This document shows positions 1 to 10,383 of a stretch of 64,000 nt of DNA, piece after piece. The stretch covers positions 1,116,001 to 1,180,000 of the forward strand of contig ML058408.1 in the NCBI GenBank assembly GCA_003013855.2, given 5' to 3'. The DNA comes from Liriodendron chinense (Eukaryota; Streptophyta; Magnoliopsida; Magnoliales; Magnoliaceae). The notes under the pieces are model-generated. The model was given only the letters and a program-made list of their open reading frames with translations. It made no database searches and had not been told where the DNA came from. A program made the translations under genes and the position numbers. Numbering within the stretch: position 1 is the first letter of the stretch; each line of letters begins with the position of its first letter.

Positions 1-117
1 TTCCGGTCTTAATTTAATTGTGTCAGTTCATATTAGTTTTGCATTCATCGCATTCATCTTGTGAGTCATAACACCTAGTAGTCTAGTTGGGTCGAGTTTG
101 GTTTAAGTTTTAATTGT

Positions 118-1214
118 ATGCCCACGAGAAGAAGAGGTAGAGGTTTCGGACTTCAACCTACCATGAATAACGAGCAGTTATCTGAGCAACTTGCTCAATT
201 GATACAAAAGATAACCGCTCTAGAAGCAAGTCAAAAGCGTGAGTTTGTCCTCCTTGAGAACCAAATCACCACTACCATGACTAAGGTCGAGCAACTAGAG
301 CCATCCCAAAGGGAAAACCCCGCTATAGGGGATGATGCACACTCCCAGGTGGGAGGAATCATTGAAGAACGCGCTGCCGCACGTGGAGGTAGTGAGGAAA
401 GTGATCGTGGTAATGGTCGTGGTGTTGTTCGTGAGGCACGAGCCACATGTGATCATCAAGACCGTTATGATCCAGATGAGCATGCAATGAAAAATGTGAG
501 ATTGAAGCCCCGAGTTTTGATGGGCGTCTGGATCCCAAGGCATTCTTTGACTAGGTCGCTGACATGGACCACTACTTTAAGTGGTATGGTATGTTAGAAA
601 ACCGTCAAATGCGGTTTGCCAAGATGAAACTTGTAGGTCAAGCCAAGCTATTTTGGACCAACACCGAGCGTAAGATAGAAAGAGTTGGTAGCGCCCCTAT
701 CACACATTGGTATGAGATGAAAGAGAAGTTGAAGGAGAAGTACATTCCTCTCTTATACCGTCAGAAGCTCCTTAACCAATGGCAATCCTTACGCCAGGGG
801 TCAATGTCTGCCGCTAACTACATCGCTAAATTTGAAGAATACATGATGCGATGTGATATCCAAGAAGACTCTAGTAACGCTCTCGCGATTCAAGACAGGC
901 CTTCGTGCGGATCTTCAGTGTAAGCTTATGACTCGGCCCTTAACGGATTTGGATGAAGCATATCAAGTCGTGCAAGAGTTGGAGCAATATCTGAAGGCTC
1001 CTGTCGTTCGTTGTTTTGAGTCCCAAGACTCCAATGCTAGATTGAGTTCCCAAGGGACTAGACCTAATGTTGATAGTCAACCTAGAGTATAGGCGACTAT
1101 TCCGCCTAAACTTAGGGAGGACAAGGGCGAAGGGGTTCTTGGTGCCGGTCCTAGTAACGTAAGCCAAGTGAGGTGCTTGAGTGTGGCAATTTTGGCCACA
1201 TGTCTAATCAGTGT
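118..1214 (+). pseudogene. gag of chromovirus copy 1 (broken)
   Basis: The capsid-type protein starts at the ATG at 118 with a basic MPTRRRGRGFG N-terminus, as in copy 2 at 33832. The conserved retrotransposon gag block (MRFAKMKLVGQAKLFW, QWQSLRQGSM, YIAKFEEYMMRC) is found in another frame from about 564, so at least one frameshift lies near 555. More frame changes follow near 890-940. A CCHC zinc knuckle (CLECGNFGHMSNQC) lies at 1174-1214 in the frame that continues into protease. No single frame spans it, so it is called a pseudogene. Confidence 0.8.
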
Positions 1215-4200
1215 CCTACGAAGAGCCATGGAAAAGCCTTAGTTGTGGGCGAATCCGACGAGGGTGGAGACAATCAGGGTGATTATGAAGTTGAAGAGTA
1301 TCACCCTGAAGGACTTACTGATGAGGAAGAATTAGATAGAGAAGCAGCGCTTGCAGTAGTCAGGCGTGTGCTAGCTCAATCTAGAAGTAGTGTTGACTGG
1401 CGTCGAAACACTATCTTTTACACTGTTGCCAAGTGTGATGAAAAGAATTGTAACGTGATAGTGGACAGTGGAAGTTGTCAGAATGTGATTTCCACTGGCA
1501 CCTTAGATCGCTTGAAACTGAAATCCACACCTCATCTTGACCCATATAAAGTCTCTTGGGTTGACAAGACATTTCTTCCTATCACCCATCAATGTTTAGT
1601 CCCCATCGAGTTTGGGTCGTACAAGGAGTCCCTGTGGTGTGATGTTGTACCTATGGATGTCGGACATGTTATCCTAGGTAGACCGTGGCTATTCGATAAT
1701 GATTTCACGATCTTTGGCCGTTCGAATGCGTGTACCTTCATGCATAACGGTAAGAAGATCAAACTTAACCCGATGCCACCTGAGAACACACTAGGGAAGA
1801 AGAAGGATGAGAATGCAAGTGAGACTAAAGGAGTGGGGAAATCTAAGCCTAAGTCTCTCCATAAAATCAGCGCAAGAGAGTTTGAAAAAGAGGCTAAGGA
1901 GGATTCTATGGTGTATGCCCTTGTGGCTAGAGAGATTACACCTGAGGTTCCATCGGAGTTGTCCCGTGATGTATTTCCTAAAGACTTACCGAATGAGTTG
2001 AAGGAATACAGTGATGTATTTCCTAAAGACTTACCGAATGAGTTGCCACCTATGAGGGACATACAGCATGCCACTGATCTTGTCCCAGGGTCTACTCTAC
2101 CGAACCTTCCTCACTACAGGATGAACCTTGCAGAACATGCAGAGTTGAAGAAGTAAGTTGATGAGCTTCTGCAAAAGGGTTTCATCCAAGAGAGTATGAG
2201 CCCGTGTGCCGTGCCTGCATTGTTGACGCCAAAGAAAGATAGCACGTGGCGCATGTGTGTGGACAGCCATGCCATAAACAAAATTACTGTCAAGCATAGG
2301 TTCCCTATACCTAGACTTAATGATATGCTTGACATGATGGCCAGGTCTACTATATTCTCTAAGATAGATCTCAAGAGTGGATATCACCAAATCCGTATAC
2401 GCCTAGGAGATAGTGGAAGACTGCGTTTAAAACGAAAGATGGGTTGTATGAGTGGTTGGTCATGCCCTTTGGCTTGACTAACGCACCCAGTGCTTTCATG
2501 CGAGTGATGACACAAGTTTTGAGGCCGTTCATGGAAAAATTCCTAGTAATGTACTTTGAGAACATTCTTATTTATAGTACCACTAAGGAATCACACATTG
2601 AACATTAGAAGCAGGTCTGTAGCGTCCTTAGGAATGAAAAGTTATACGCTAATCTTAAGAAATGTGCGTTCATGTCTAGTCAAGTTGTGTTCTTATGATT
2701 TATAGTGTCATCTGAAGGAATGTGTGCAGACCCTGAAAAGGTCAGGGCCATAGTTGAGTAGCCTGAACTGAGGAACATTCATGAGGTGCGAAGCTTTCAC
2801 GGCTTAGCAACTTTTTATCGTCGGTTCATTAGGGGTTTTAGCACGATCATGGCTCCCATTACCGAGTGCATGAAAAAGGGAGAGTTCGTGAGGTCTAAAG
2901 CCGCGGTCAAGGCTTTCAAAGAAATTAAAGGCAAGATGGTAGAAGCTCCTGTCATGCGTCTACCTGACTTTTCTAAAGTCTTTGAAGTAGCGTATGATGC
3001 GTCTGGTGTCGGTATAGGTAGAGTATTAAGTCAAGAGGGACACCCAGTGGCCTATTTCAGTGAGAAACTGAATGATGCAAAACAAAAGTACTCTACTTAC
3101 GACAAAGAATTTTATGCGGTAGTGCAATCCCTGAGACATTAGCGACACTATCTCCTACCGCAAGAATTCGTTTTGTTTTCTGACCATGAGGCTTTGAGAT
3201 ATTTGCATTCTCAGAAGAAACTCAACCCAAGGCATGCTAAGTGGGTAGCGTTTCTTCAAGAATATTCATTTGTTCTGAAACACAAGATCGAGGTTGAAAA
3301 CAAACCAGCGGATGCCCTTAGTAGAAGAGCGGCGTTGCTCAACTCTTTCAGTGTAGAGGTCGTCGGATTTGAGCAACTGAAAGATGAATACCCCACATGT
3401 CCTGATTTTGGAGGTACTTACGTGTCACTCTCCAATGACCAACGTATTATGGATGAGTACGTTCTTAAAGATGGCTTCCTTTTAAGGGAGAGACTTTGTA
3501 TTCACCGTATGTCCCTTTGCGAATTCCTCATCTGAGAGCTTCATTCAGGAAGGATAGCTGGCCATTTTGGTCGTGATGAGACCATTGCCCTCGTGGAAGA
3601 TCATTTCATTGGCCAAGTCTCAAGCGAGACGTAGCCAAAGTTTTAGGACAGTGACATACATGTCAGCTGGCAAAGCAAAGAAAGCAAAATACCAGGCTGT
3701 ATACATCATTGCCAGTGCCACATGCTCCGTGGCAGGACATTAGTATGGACTTCGTGCTTGGCCTTCCCAAGACAATCAAGAAGCACGATTCCGTTTTTGT
3801 CGTTGTGGACCGTTTTTCTAAGATGGCGTATTTCCTCCCATGTTCGAAAACGTCAGATGCGTCTCATGTTGCTCGTATCTTTTTTTATGGTGTGGTGCGT
3901 CTCCATGGGTTACCTAAAACCATAGCGTCTGATCAGTGACGTCAGATTCACTAGCTATTTTTGGAAGACACTGTGGCACATTATGGGAACTCGTTTGCAA
4001 TTTTCTACCGCTTACCACCCACAAACAGATGGTCAAACTGAAGTGGTAAACCGTAGTCTTGGAAATCTTCTACGTTGTCTAGTGGGTGAACATTTTAAGA
4101 CTTGGGACCTAATTTTACCAACTGCTAAATTTGCTTATAATGGGTTAGTTAATAGATCTACGGGGTTGAGTCCTTTTGAAATTGTAAGTGAGTATAAACT

Positions 4201-4600
4201 TAGAATGCCCATAGATCTCTTACCTATGTCTATTACCCAAAGGTCTTCTGAATCAGCCGATGCATTTGCACACCATATTCATGATTTGCATACACATATT
4301 AGACAGCAGATAAATAAAAGCAATGATGATTATAAAATTTCAGCTGATTCTCATCGTAGAGCGCAAGAACTTCAGGAAGGAGACTACGTAATGGTGCGAA
4401 TAAGGCCAAAGAGATTCTTTCAAGGATCTGCTAAAAAGTTACAAGCGCGTAGTGCTGGACCATTCAAGATATTACAAAAGGTTGGGTCCAACGCGTATCG
4501 GATTGACCTTCCACTTGAAATGGGCATTAATCCAACTTTTAATGTGGAAGATCTAGTCCATTCCCATAATTTCATTGTCAACCCATTGTCCCTTTCATGA
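1215..4600 (+). pseudogene. pol of chromovirus copy 1: PR-RT-RNase H-integrase (broken)
   Basis: The domain order is protease (VDSGSCQNVIS near 1460, an aspartic-protease D-S-G core), RT (PCAVPALLTPKKDS and KIDLKSGYHQIRI, 2200-2400), RNase H (VAYDASGVGIG near 2990, TYDKEFYAV near 3100, DHEALRYLHSQKKLNP near 3180) and integrase (SMDFVLGLPKT near 3745, YHPQTDGQTEVVNRSLG near 4010). The RT catalytic box, normally Y-F-D-D in this family, reads Y-F-E-N near 2551, so both catalytic aspartates are altered. Stops and frame changes occur near 2154, 2430-2480, 3140, 3534 and 3937. The two halves of the integrase core are in different frames. Confidence 0.8.
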
Positions 4601-4660
4601 CCTTTTTCTGATTTTGCTACACAACCCCATCCACCCCTTCCCCCACCCATTACCCATAAA

Positions 4661-4827
4661 GAAGAAATTGAGGAGATCTTGGATGATGAGATAGTATTTA
4701 CAAGAGATGGAGGTTTCTAGAGGTATCTTGTCAAATGGAAAAACAAACCATCGTCTGACTCTACATGACTGTCAGGCGAAGCGTTGCAGAGTATTGATCT
4801 AGATCTACTAGAGCGCTACAAAAGTTT
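4661..4827 (+). pseudogene. chromodomain at the integrase C-terminus (two stops)
   Basis: Translation from 4661 gives EEIEEILDDEIVFTRDGGF, a stop, RYLVKWKNKPSSDST, a stop, then LSGEALQSIDLDLLERY. This is the CHD-type chromodomain pattern: an opening acidic strand, Y-L-V-K-W, then the W-x-x-E helix start, here with a TGA where the family has Trp. In intact chromoviruses this domain is thought to steer integration to marked chromatin. It cannot work here because of the stops. Confidence 0.75.
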
Positions 4828-4866
4828 CAACTCGTCAGAGTCGAGTTTTTCTCACCCGGGGGAAAT

Positions 4867-5807
4867 TGATGTGAACACAAAAGCATTCAAGGTGTACCAA
4901 CAAAGAAAGCGCCAACCACAAGTGTCATCCTTGTGGATAGGCGATTATTGAGAAGCTGAAGACCCTTCACATGTGATTGGAAACATAGAAGACCCCACTC
5001 AGGGAAGACACTGTGAAGGAAGAAAGGAGAAAGAAGGCTAAAGAACTAGAGAATTCGGGCGCCCGACCATAGCCTTCGGGCGCCCCATCGGGCGCCTGAA
5101 CTTTGTCTGACAAGTGCCCGAACCTCTCTGGAGGTTTTCGAACGACTTCGGATAACTGCTCGGGCGACCGAGAGCTCGAACTTTCCCGCACTTATGTTTA
5201 ATTACGCAGTTTGCTTAATTTTAGGGGTATTTTAGTACTTTTATGTCTTTATTTGCTTATTTAAGTGAGCTAAAGCCCTAAACTCGAATTCAACTTTGAT
5301 TATTGATTAATGAAAAGCCTCTTGGTGCTTCTCTCTTTCTCTCCCTCTCTCTCATGGTGATGTTTCTTCTTCCTTGATAACCCTTTTTCTTCTATTTGCT
5401 TCTTATGTCCCTCTAATCCTTCTTCCAAGTAATTCTATCTTTTCCAACCTATTTATTTCGCTAACCACAATCCCAAAGTCTGATTTTGAGCATAAACCCT
5501 AAAGTTTTCAGATTTTCAAATCCCTAATCCGAAATCCCTTGATTTCCTGGATTAGAGATTCCTCTTGATTGATTGGGTTATAGCCATGCAAGATCGGGAG
5601 GTCCCATACCTCGCCGGATCCAACCCCAGTTATACTTGAAACTCAAAATCCGTGGTTGTGACGATTGGCCCGATCCATTGCAAGCTCCTTGTGGATTTTC
5701 TTAGTTTATGATAAGTGATTCTGGATTTTAGATTATTTATTCCTTTTATTTTCCGTTGTTTAATTATGTTCATGAGCATGCATCATAATTAGGGCTGTCC
5801 TACGTCA
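4867..5807 (+). repeat. 3' LTR of chromovirus copy 1
   Basis: The LTR starts TGATGTG directly after the purine run ccgggggaaat (a polypurine tract) and ends in TACGTCA, so its ends are near-inverted (TGATGT/ACGTCA). The opening ~90 bases align by eye with the 5' LTR of copy 2 at 32413, both sharing a 'gtgtacca' word and 'ccttgtgga'. Three TCGGGCGCC-like boxes lie at 5056-5097 in what should be U3. The leader-like AT-rich tract follows from about 5200. Target duplication cannot be checked because the 5' end is off the window. Confidence 0.7.
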
Positions 5808-5834
5808 AATTCACTCCTAACCTGTGCAGTTCTT

Positions 5835-6096
5835 GGTCTCCATTGCATACAGCCAAAACCATTTCAGTCTACTTTCCCTCTTCTTATTACCAGTTGGTGT
5901 TACTCCTAAGTTTCCTCGAACGCATTCCTAATTGTATCCTTTTCTTGCCATTCATCCATCTCAACATCTGCATTTCCACTATGCTCATCCTATGAACATG
6001 TTGTTCTTTGACTGTCCAACATTCTGTCCCATAAAGCCTGGTTGGTCTTATAGCTATCCTATAAAAATTCCCCTTCAGTTTCATGGTATGCAGCAA
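5835..6096 (-). mobile_element. RTE-type LINE remnant, RT C-terminal part
   Basis: On the minus strand the text reads AIRPTRLYGTECWTVKEQHV, then VEMQMLRWMNGKKR. Further on comes RGNLGVTPTGNKKRESRLKW. This is the conserved C-terminal part of plant RTE-clade reverse transcriptases (L-Y-G-x-E-C-W, M-R-M-L-R-W-M, E-N-L-G-V-A-P). Only ~90 codons survive and there is no visible tail. It lies in the last GH95 intron, in the same direction as the gene. Confidence 0.7.
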
Positions 6097-6100
6097 TCAC

Positions 6101-6893
6101 AGAAAACTCCATGGGCACATATCCACTTCGGCTATCACATAAAACTCCAAAGGAACATCTTTACTTCATCCAACCAGATCTAATTCTATGAGCAACATCC
6201 TCAATCTCTTCGCTCTCTAGATTCTTGATCCAAGATACTGAAAATGGTCATGTTGGGGTACCTCTTGGTCAGCAATCTAATGGAACAGTATTATGTGTAG
6301 TTTTTTTTTTAATTATTTTTTTGCCTAATGTTTTGAGTTTTAGATGTGTAATCATATGTTTTAACCTCTCTTGAAGTTTCACTAAAAAAATTCACCATTT
6401 TCCGAAAGTTTCCCCAATGCCTCCCTCAAATTGCAATACATTATGCTGTACATCCAATATTTCTTAATGTTTCCCAAGATATTTTCTGTATCCCAAGGTG
6501 GGGAGACGCATTATGATACCAATACTTCGAATATTGGTAAATTAAACTAAATACTATAAAGTGGATAACAATTCTGAGCATTTTATCCATATGGGACAGT
6601 AGATGACTCAACATGTCCACTTGAACTGCAACAGTCCAGCATCAATTAGTAAGTTATCAAGGTCACATATCAATGGAAAATAACCCACATGCTCTTGTAA
6701 TCTCGCATTCGGAAACAGCAAACAGAGAAATCATTCAAAAAAAAAAACAAAAAAACAAAACAAAACAAAAAACACATCAATTGATGTGTAAACTAACTTT
6801 GGGGCTGCAAACAGGTGTATATAAAGTTCAAATTTTCAAATGGATCAATAACACTGATGAAACAATCTTCTTGCTTGATTTCCTTGAGTATAC
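6101..6893. other. intron 8 of GH95, 5' part, non-coding
   Basis: No coding signal was found. 6350-6430 carries a short relative of a repeat also present at 9170-9335 and 11773-11900 (the shared words are 'gtttcactaaaaaaattcac' and a run of 'tttcc'). A-rich tracts lie at 6301-6320 and 6737-6775. The region lies just downstream (minus strand) of the last visible exon. Confidence 0.5.
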
Positions 6894-7029
6894 CTCTTTT
6901 GACAAGGCTGTAAGCAGCAGCCTTACACAAATCTGGAGTTTTCTCAAGGGTAATTGTATGACCAGGGAAAAGGCCAAACAGGTGAGATATATGGCGATGA
7001 TGCACTTCTGGATCCTCAAAATCTTGTGC
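6894..7029 (-). CDS. FUC95A: GH95 exon 8 (residues 653-697), last exon in the window
   Basis: Acceptor TTTGTCACAG at 7030 opens AQDFEDPEVHHRHISHLFGL, then FPGHTITLEKTPDLCKAAAY and SLVKRG. The donor AGAG|GTATAC at 6893 splits the Gly codon (phase 1). The family continues with a W-S-T-T-W-K block and the catalytic D-A-N-F-G block; neither is found between 1 and 6893 on the minus strand, where a chromovirus sits, so those exons must lie left of the window or be lost. Confidence 0.92.
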
Positions 7030-8692
7030 CTGTGACAAACATATGGGATTTCTTAAGAGACGGAAACGAAGCTTCCATTTTGTTTCATCTATAATTGTAG
7101 CAAGCCTCCATGCAATTATGAAAAGCAACCCAAGTTGAAAATCTAAATTATGAGGAATTACTTGATATTCGTCCAGAGTTTGGCATTCCATACACATGCA
7201 GACAGCCAGTACATGTGGCGTACATGTACCTCAATCCAAACCATCACATCATGGTCCCACTTAGATGGCTCAAAAAAGAATGAAAAAAGGCCATTAAAAG
7301 ACAAACATATCTGTGTAATTGAAGGCCATTGAATGGATGGTTAAACTGAAAAATAATTACTGATCTGAATTCAACAAACAAAAAAAAAAAACAAAAAAGG
7401 AAAGGAAAAAAAAAGAATTTACTGATCAGAAGTTAGGATCACCCAATCAATTTGATTTAGGGGTTGTGTTCTATCTACAGTGGTCCAACATTTTAGATGG
7501 TTCGGGCTGAGGAGTATGTAAGCCACATGTACAAAGGATGCATGCATGTGTATGAATCATAATAATCCTCCAGCATAATAAATAACATCCCTCGATCAAG
7601 TGTTCGCTTACCCATTCCATGATTGAACCATCCCTAGTAATTCTTGTTGAGTAAAGCCTTGACTGTGCCTTTCTGACCTTTTCAACTAACTCATCACTGG
7701 TTCTTCCCAGAACCTATATTCATAAGAAATTTGGATTTTGTTACTGCATATGAAATACAGATCTGCAAGGCATCTGTACAGAACAAGATTCATCAAGGTA
7801 GAAAATAGGACCTTCAATAAATAATTACCTCTGCAGCAGAAACAACTGAAGAGAAAATTTCTCTTATGATTGCCATATCCATAGTTGATGCATAGCTCAC
7901 GCTCGCTGGTTTACCATCAGGAGCAATGAAACGATGTTCTGGAGAAGTTGATGGGTTTGTAACCAAGTAACCCCCATGGCCTTCAGCCAGCCAGTCCAAC
8001 AGAAAAGATGCGCATTCTTCCAACAGTGGGTATGCCTTACTTTCTAAAAAACCCTAAATACATACATAAAAAGCAAAAGTTATTCAGAAAATCAGTTTTA
8101 TCCTTTTATTTTTAACAAGACCAAACTGTTTGGACTTGAATCAATCTTAAAAGATAATATGAGCCAAAGAAAGTTTTAGCATCGAATTTTAGAATTCCCT
8201 ATGAAATAACATGTCAACAGATGGAATTCGACCGATATGGCTTGATCCTAACAAGTCTTGCACACCCCAAGCCAACAATAGTATGTCTACTCCTAGAGTT
8301 AGAAAAGAAGGTATGGTTGCAAATGAAATCAATGCTATTCTGTGGTGACAAGTATTACCTGCTTGCATGGGCTTACCATTTGAAATTCAGTCTTGCAAGC
8401 ATTTCAGAATATATTCAACTCATTGCATGCGCTACCTTGCACATGGACAGACACTAATGTCATGTACCCTAGATTTATTGTGACAAGCTCTCGTATTTGA
8501 GAACCAAAACATTAATGTGGAGATCGATGAGATGGAATATCAATAGAGAGCCAAAGCATCGATCTGGAGCATCCATTATTTATAAATGCATGCATGGACC
8601 TGCATGGGATGGAACCTGAAAATGCAGTGTCCTGGGCTATATGAAGTCATCAAATCCCTGGGTCAGAAAACTCAATACTCTAGAGTTTGCCT

Positions 8693-8785
<93 letters not shown>

Positions 8786-10339
8786 ATAGTCATGCAATGC
8801 ACCCACCCTGTTAGCTGCGCAACGCACCCACACGGTTAGTCACACCCACCCACAGGTGGGGTTAATGTGTCTCCTTAGCATTTCGAACCTGAGACCTGCT
8901 GTTGAAACGCCTAGGCGTCTTCCAGCTGGGCTAGCAGGCAAGACAATTTATACTATATATAACGCAAGTAGCAAGAGCAATTTCTCCATGCAATTACTTT
9001 TTGGGGAGTCCTGAATTTGCAATTTTTAGAAGACATGGGAAGGGGTTTGGTTCAAAGGTAAGCGACATTTAGGTAATTTGGATGTGTTCAGTGTTCGAAG
9101 TTTCGGTATCGCTACAAGTTTCGCTAACCGGGGATATGGAAAAAATATCGCCGAGCTGATAACCGGAAATGTGGGGAAAACGGTGAAATTTTTCAGTAAA
9201 ACCTCAAGAGATGATAAAATACACACATTTGCATACTTAGGAATAAAAAAATTGAAAAAAGAATGCATACATAATAGGTTGATGCATACATAATAGGTTT
9301 CTATTTAATGGAGGCCTAAAAGCATGTGCTGCTTTAAGAAATCAGTACAACCATCTCATCCATCCAATATCTGACCTTTCATCCAAACATCCATTGATAT
9401 TTCAGAATATCGGCAACACATGATATTTCCAAACAAATCGTTAGCAATTGAAAAAGAAACTAAAGATTTTGGTCTCGTTATTTCCATGTTGCGATAATGA
9501 TAATATCATCTTATTATCAATATTATCGTCAACAAATTGAACGTTGCATGCAACCATGTGCCCATAAAAAATATGAAATAGAAATTTTTTTGATATACAG
9601 ATTTTTGGCGTATTGATACATTGGTAATATTATGAAAATATTTGCAAATACATTGACGATACAAGCGACACTTGGAATTTACACCGTAAAAAATATTGGC
9701 GATTCATCAGCGGTATCAATGCATTGACAATACAAATGACGCCTGAAATTTACACAATTGAAAATATTGACAATATCGATACATTGGAGATATTTAGTGA
9801 TACATCGCCGATACTTAATCTTTTATACTATCAGTGTTATCGGTATCGCTACCAGTGTTATCGGTATCGCTGAGCTAGAAATAGAGATAATATCAGGGAT
9901 ATTTCGATGATATCGGAGATAATTCAAACATGTGTTAGAGTGCTTATCAATAAATGGTTACAATTTTACCCACCCAACCCTAGAAGTAGTATTGATCTTA
10001 ACTTGTTCAACTAAGGATAGGAATGTATCTGTCATTTTAAATTTTGATGTCAGTAGGCCACAGACAACTTTGCGTAGCCCGCACCCAAAACAACGTTTGT
10101 TAGAATAATTACCATAAAGGTTTGTTAGAATACATCTGACGTATTGCTATAGGATACACCGAGATTTTAGCCTTTGGATCTAGGGCAATCTTCCAATAAT
10201 CCAAATTGTTTATATGATGGATCTCACCGTAGTGGGGTATATGCAACACGCGATATCGAGACCACGGTTTTTCATTTCCTTTCCAGTTGTCAATGATTTC
10301 TCAGTGAAATATCGTGAAAATGAGTACTTATAGAAGCTC

Positions 10340-10383
<44 letters not shown>

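Larger units (their letters stand above)
1..5807 (+). mobile_element. Ty3/gypsy chromovirus, decayed, 5' LTR outside the window
   Basis: An LTR retrotransposon read left to right: gag from 118, zinc knuckle, aspartic protease, reverse transcriptase, RNase H, integrase, chromodomain, then a 3' LTR at 4867-5807. The chromodomain after integrase places it in the chromovirus branch; the Galadriel clade is my best guess from the chromodomain wording, not a tested assignment. The window opens in the leader between the primer site and gag, because the text before gag resembles the same stretch of the second copy at 33.7-33.83 kb. Coding parts need repeated frame changes and contain many stops, so the copy is dead. 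It sits in the last, incompletely seen intron of the GH95 gene and runs antisense to it. Confidence 0.85.
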
